Assembly (NCBI GenBank): GCA_039545275.1
Contig: BCHS01000002.1
Location: 930,001 to 994,000, forward strand
Direction of reading: 5' to 3'
Source of the DNA: Pseudomicrostroma phylloplanum
Taxonomy: Eukaryota > Basidiomycota > Exobasidiomycetes > Microstromatales
Length of the DNA stretch: 64,000 bases
The translations under genes were made by a program, and so were the position numbers. The stretch's first letter is position 1, and each line of letters opens with the position of its first letter. Under the pieces are notes generated by a model, which was given only the letters and a program-made list of their open reading frames with translations, did not search any database and had not been told where the DNA came from. Below are positions 60,100-64,000 of this stretch, one piece after another.

Positions 60100-62653
60100 A
60101 TGGCTACGACTGGGTCTCTGTACAACTGGTCTCGGTCAACTCGTCAAATCCTCAAACGCCATCGCAAAAGTCCCGCCTCCTTGTACCTGCACCTACATCC
60201 AGCATGGTTCCGCTTTGAGGACGCCAAAGGACGACTACTGCTAGAGGAGCCGATACCCGATGATGGCGGGCCTATCGCTGGGCCTTCGAGAGGCGGAAAG
60301 ACGATGACGCCAGGAAGAGAGCTGCTCAAGTGTATCAGGGATCAGACATTGCCCAACTATGCCCTGGATGTCCTGGGTCTGAGAAGGATCCCATTCTTCG
60401 ATGGTGAGTACTAGGCCGGTGGGGCACTCATGGGCGCTCCTCTAACGCAACATCCCATCACCTCGTTATCGCTTCAGGATGTTTGATCGTTGAGATCAAG
60501 GACCACAGACCTCCAGCGCTACCGGCAGCTCCCGCATCTGCTGAGACGTCGCGTATCGAGCGGCGTCGAGCCGAGGAGGCAGAGTTGAATCCAGCTTCCT
60601 TAGCCGCAAGGATAGAGGGTGGACGCTACGGCAAAGGCACAGCCTCTCTGGCTGCCAAAGCAGGTCAGGGCGATGCACCGAGCTCAGATTCTACTGATGG
60701 CTTGGGAGGCGCTACAGTCACACCCCATGGTCCGGAGACGTTCCGTGTGGTTTTACGGCCCAATGAGGCTACGCTCTGGACTGACCTTAGGAACTTGAAC
60801 GAGAAGCTCAGTGGGGGAACCTGGTCAGAGGAAGACGCTCTTGAGATCGAAGCCAACATTCTTGTGAGTGTCAGGACACTCATGGCCAAGATGCTGTTCT
60901 GACTGGTCGCTGACGTCCTCATCCACGATCACCGCTTCTCACAGACCTTGACCTCAGCACCTCTCTGTCTCACACCGGATCCGCACGCTACCCGCATTGC
61001 GAATCTCATGGCAGCATCCACCGCTCCGGTGTCGGCATACGCGCCTCTACACAGTCTACCTCATCACCGTACTCTGCCGCCGATAGAACCGCCTGCCGCT
61101 CTGGAGACAGAGGCTGAAGAAGAGGCAGGCAAAGAGAAATCGTCAGAAGAGCAACGAGAGACGCTAGAGAGGAGAGAACGGGAAGCTATCATGCGGATCA
61201 TGCAGGGCGGTTGGAAGAGCACTAAGGACAAGCAGAGTGGTGCAAGGCCTGCTCAGGTTAATGGCAACACTTCGGCAGCCCCGTTCATACCGAAGTGAGT
61301 CGAAGCAAATCTGTCACGCCCGTCACGAGAGAGCTACATACTTACCAGACTTCCCACCATCATGACAGCTTCCATCGTCTTGGGTTCATCGAGCGATACC
61401 GAGCTAACACGGGCAGAGCCAATGGCGATGAGCCAGCCGCCAACGCTTCAGAGCCTGCGCAGACCGAGGCCGACACTTCCGATGCCAAAAAGGAGGACAC
61501 CAAGACCAACGGCGCAACTGCGAATGGCACTGCGAAGAAGTCCAGCTCAAAGAAGCGAAAGAAGCAAGACACGGAAGCTGGAGCGGATGAAGAAGAAGAG
61601 AAGGCGAAAGAGGAGGAGGTGACTGTGGCGCCGAAGAGCAAGAAGAAGAAGACTGCAAAGGCCGCATCTCCCCCAGTTGAGAAAGAGGAAAATGAGACAC
61701 CGACCAAGGGCAAGAAGAGCGTCAAGAGTGTACCAGAACCTGACAAGAAGGCAAAAAGCAAGAGCAAGTCCAAGAAGCCTGCGACGGCGAAGGAGACTGA
61801 GGCCGAGACGGCCCCGACGCCTGCCACAGACGCTCCTACCCCGTCGGTCAATGGTGACGCTGATGTTGTAGCTGCTCCTCAACCTACCAAGGGCGGCAAG
61901 AAGACCGTTGCGTCTAAGAAGACCCCTGCTGGGAACGCCAAGGGCAAGAAGACTCAGACAGCAGCAGCGGTTGCAAGTGCCGCCGCCGCTCGCCGCCAAA
62001 GTGGTACTCCCTCTGCGAACCAGGCTTCCAACCCTCAGCCTTCCCCGTCAAGGCATGGCGCTGCATCTCCCTTCGTGCCGGGTACCGCGGCAACTACGCC
62101 TTCTCCTGCTATCTCTCAGCAAGGTGTCATGGGTGCACCTCCTTTCGGCAATCTGCCTCTCGGTGTCGGCCTTCCGCTCTCTGGGAACGCTCACGACGCT
62201 TCTCAGCAGCATCAGAATGTCCAGCTCCCGCAGCAGCAACAGCAGCAACAACAACAATTGGCTGCGATGGCCGCTTACTACGGTGGTCTCCAGCAGCAAG
62301 CAGGCATGGGCGCTAACGGTCGACCGGCTAGTGGACCGGCTCTGAACCTGCCATTTGGTCAAGCACCCATGCAGAATGGGGGTATGCCAGCTTTCCCAAA
62401 CCAGCAGCTGAACAACATGGTGCGACCCCCCGTGATGAACTTCCAGCAACCGCAAGGGGCCAATTCCCAGCTCACTCAACTGGTCCAGCATCTGCATCAG
62501 AACCCCAATCTGATCCATTCCTTGCCACCGGCAATGCAAGCTCAGCTGTTGCATCAGCTCAACGGGACTGGCGCTGGAGCCGGCCGACCTCAGCAGCAGC
62601 AAGGCGGGACTGGCGGCAATCGGGTACCCTCGGGTTGGCCTCCGGGGCAGTAA
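60100..62653 (+). CDS. SPT20: SAGA complex subunit Spt20
   Basis: Architectural subunit of the SAGA coactivator; nuclear, 774 residues. Exons are 60100-60403, 60478-60863, 60945-61294 and 61369-62653. The Spt20 domain covers the first 240 or so residues: SPASLYLHLHPAWFRFEDAK, LPNYALDVLGLRRIPFFDGC (across intron 1), LIVEIKDHR, FRVVLRPNEATLWTDLRNLN, EDALEIEANILTLTSAPLCL across intron 2. Exon 4 supplies NFHRLGFIERYRAN. The rest is a Lys/Glu/Ala/Thr-rich charged region (KKRKKQDTEAGADEEEEKAK and similar) followed by a Gln/Pro/Asn/Gly/Met-rich activation-type tail with nine consecutive Gln (62231-62257). Domain plus Q-rich tail is the usual fungal Spt20 arrangement. Confidence 0.93.
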
Positions 62654-63577
62654 GATGGGACATGGTGAGGGGCGCCCTGCTGGATCGTGGAGTCATCTAT
62701 TGTCATCTATTTACAATGTACAAGCTTTTATGTCGCTGCCGTATCCCTTCCATTGGTGTGGTGGCCCTGAAACTCTGCTTGGACGCGAGATCCGGGGCAG
62801 CGCCTGCTTGCATGGAAGGCTGCCCTGCGCGATTGCTCTCCTGCGTGCAGTGCCAGGTACGGTGGTAGATGCTGACTCTCACAATTGGGAAGACTTGTGC
62901 AGAAAGAGCCGTTGTTGCAGATGCACTCTGCTATCCTATCCACACACATCTACAAATATAGTATCGGCAACCCCGGCGGCCCTTGAAGCGACAGAATGAA
63001 GGTCTTCTATGCGGTCATAGCCGACGTCGACCCGAGCCAGAGCAACACGGGCAAACAACACCGCGCTGAGTCCCAAATCTGTTGACAGACGCGAATCTGC
63101 ACGTCTTCGACTCTGCTTGCCGATGGGCGCCGAATTGCGCCCGCGTGTGTTTGCAGGCGGTGAGGCAGTGACAGTCCCCTTTGGGCCCTGTTCCCTTTGC
63201 CGGATCCTCCCTCTCACTCAATCTCCTCGCATACCAGCCGCCTACCTCACCCTGGTGGTCTACATAGCATCCTCTGTATCCGTCGCATTAATGTTTCCAT
63301 TTTGCCGCTGAACGGCACAGCCTCCTTGGCATTCGTTGCACTCGTTTGCCTCCACCACCTCACTCTTTCTATCCGCAATCTACTACCCGGCTCAGGCACC
63401 GTCCCGGGGTGGTCCCTACCTTCTGCACTGCTCCCTTTGCTTCGGTAGCAAAGGGTCCCTGGTAGAAGGAACTAAATCGAAGCGACAATTACGCGCCCGC
63501 ACGTCGATGATCGAATATTGCCGCACGGAAGAAGATCCAGGTTCATCCACGACCCCATCTGGTAGCGGCGAGTCGTC
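62654..63577. other. Intergenic: SPT20 3' end and promoter of right-edge gene
   Basis: 924 bp, same-strand spacing. Open frames inside it lack domains. A TCATCTATTGTCATCTATTT direct repeat lies at 62693-62712. No RNA gene recognised. Confidence 0.4.
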
Positions 63578-64000
63578 ATGGCCGACGGCTATGAATTCGC
63601 CTACCGGTTTCCGGTCCCACATCATCGTCAGCTGCCCTATCATCTACAGCAGGAGCAGCAACGGAAAAAACACCACGAACGGCATTTGGAGGGCGAGGCC
63701 CAGCAGCAGCAGCAGCAGCAGCATATCCAATATACCCAGCTCAAGACATATCAGGACCGGCAGCCAGAAGAGCGCTTCGTCAACCGAGAGATCGCGTCAC
63801 CATTCTCGCAAAGTCAACGCGCTTCGCCAGTCTTGTTGAGATTGGACGACGGCAGCGACGCAGATATGGGCAAAGGCTTCACGAACATGTCGCTCTTCGC
63901 AAGGCAGCCACCCAATCGTCCGGCTCCACCTCCTCCACCGCGAGCCCCTCCTTCCCCTCCTGCTCCTACTACTCCTGCACGCCTCAGCCAGACCAATGAC
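63578..64000 (+). CDS. Gln/Pro-rich protein of unknown function (cut by right edge)
   Basis: Not recognised. A reading frame opens at the ATG at 63578 and stays open to the window end (141 residues visible, C-terminus missing). It starts MADGYEFAYRFPVPHHRQLP, then a His/Gln/Arg/Glu-rich helical stretch with seven consecutive Gln coded by pure CAG (63701-63721). Next comes QYTQLKTYQDRQPEERFVNR, a Ser/Asp segment (LLRLDDGSDADMGKGFTNMS) and a proline tract (APPPPPRAPPSPPAPTTPA). The frame is closed upstream at 63446-63448 and has no earlier ATG after that. Gln- and Pro-rich starts of this kind occur in fungal transcription regulators and actin-associated proteins; no choice is possible from this fragment. 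Confidence 0.65.
   Translation, partial: MADGYEFAYRFPVPHHRQLPYHLQQEQQRKKHHERHLEGEAQQQQQQQHIQYTQLKTYQDRQPEERFVNREIASPFSQSQRASPVLLRLDDGSDADMGKGFTNMSLFARQPPNRPAPPPPPRAPPSPPAPTTPARLSQTND
63701..63721 (+). repeat. CAG trinucleotide repeat, seven units, coding polyglutamine
   Basis: Seven uninterrupted CAG codons within the right-edge reading frame. Pure repeats of this type tend to vary in length between strains. Confidence 0.9.

Overview
The window is nuclear DNA of a fungus, most probably a basidiomycete. Genes are dense and alternate freely between strands. Most carry one to four introns of roughly 60 to 110 bases with GTGAGT-like donors and AG acceptors. Products include fungal proteins such as a kinesin-1 ending in an SSWFF-type tail, a fused PABA synthase, a SAGA Spt20 subunit and a DUF3140 protein. 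The smut relatives (Ustilaginomycotina) are a plausible home, but that placement is inference. I see no rRNA, tRNA, CRISPR array, transposon or viral gene, and no obvious transferred island. Two sequence-quality marks are present: a single N at 14723 and a 100-N gap at 29157-29256.

Layout from left to right. 1-1798: an unrecognised, mostly disordered protein cut by the left edge. 2655-6272: zinc alcohol dehydrogenase and an SNF5/SFH1 chromatin-remodelling subunit. 6693-11038: kinesin-1 heavy chain facing NudC. 11308-14835: a fumarylacetoacetate-hydrolase-family enzyme, the tri-snRNP 27K protein and COQ10. 15209-17794: a PQ-loop vacuolar transporter with a possible GA-AG intron, divergent from EMC7. 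18150-22075: Tad2, TBP and a small OST5/TMEM258-type protein. 22308-25600: PEX10, TSR2 and a DUF3140 protein. 26466-28601: Mge1 and mitochondrial ribosomal protein uL15m on one divergent promoter. 29072-33299: UBC9 (interrupted by the gap), the TRAPP subunits Trs31 and Trs33 tail to tail, and RPB12. 33505-41072: an FSH1-type hydrolase, an Env7/STK16 kinase, a PI-PLC X-domain protein and an MFS drug/H+ antiporter. 41570-45955: branchpoint-binding protein SF1/BBP and a degenerate bZIP-like protein. 47334-54430: SWC5, NRDE2 and the spliceosomal cyclophilin CWC27. 54551-62653: PABA synthase, DPH7, an NME6-like NDP kinase and SPT20. 63578 to the right edge: the start of a Gln/Pro-rich unknown.

These are almost all housekeeping genes for transcription, splicing, trafficking, mitochondria and translation, in divergent pairs on 190-550 bp shared promoters or in convergent pairs with as little as 24 bp between stop codons. 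Exon models were built by matching reading phase across GT-AG sites and conserved motifs. For every complete, ungapped model the summed exon lengths divide by three. In several genes the real C-terminus lies on a short last exon because the apparent stop overlaps a GTGAGT donor. The observations most worth following are the GA-AG intron candidate in the PQ-loop gene, the stop-free 90-nt intron inside the splicing factor SF1, the hidden terminal exons, the Trs31/Trs33 neighbourhood and the bZIP protein that lacks the invariant asparagine.
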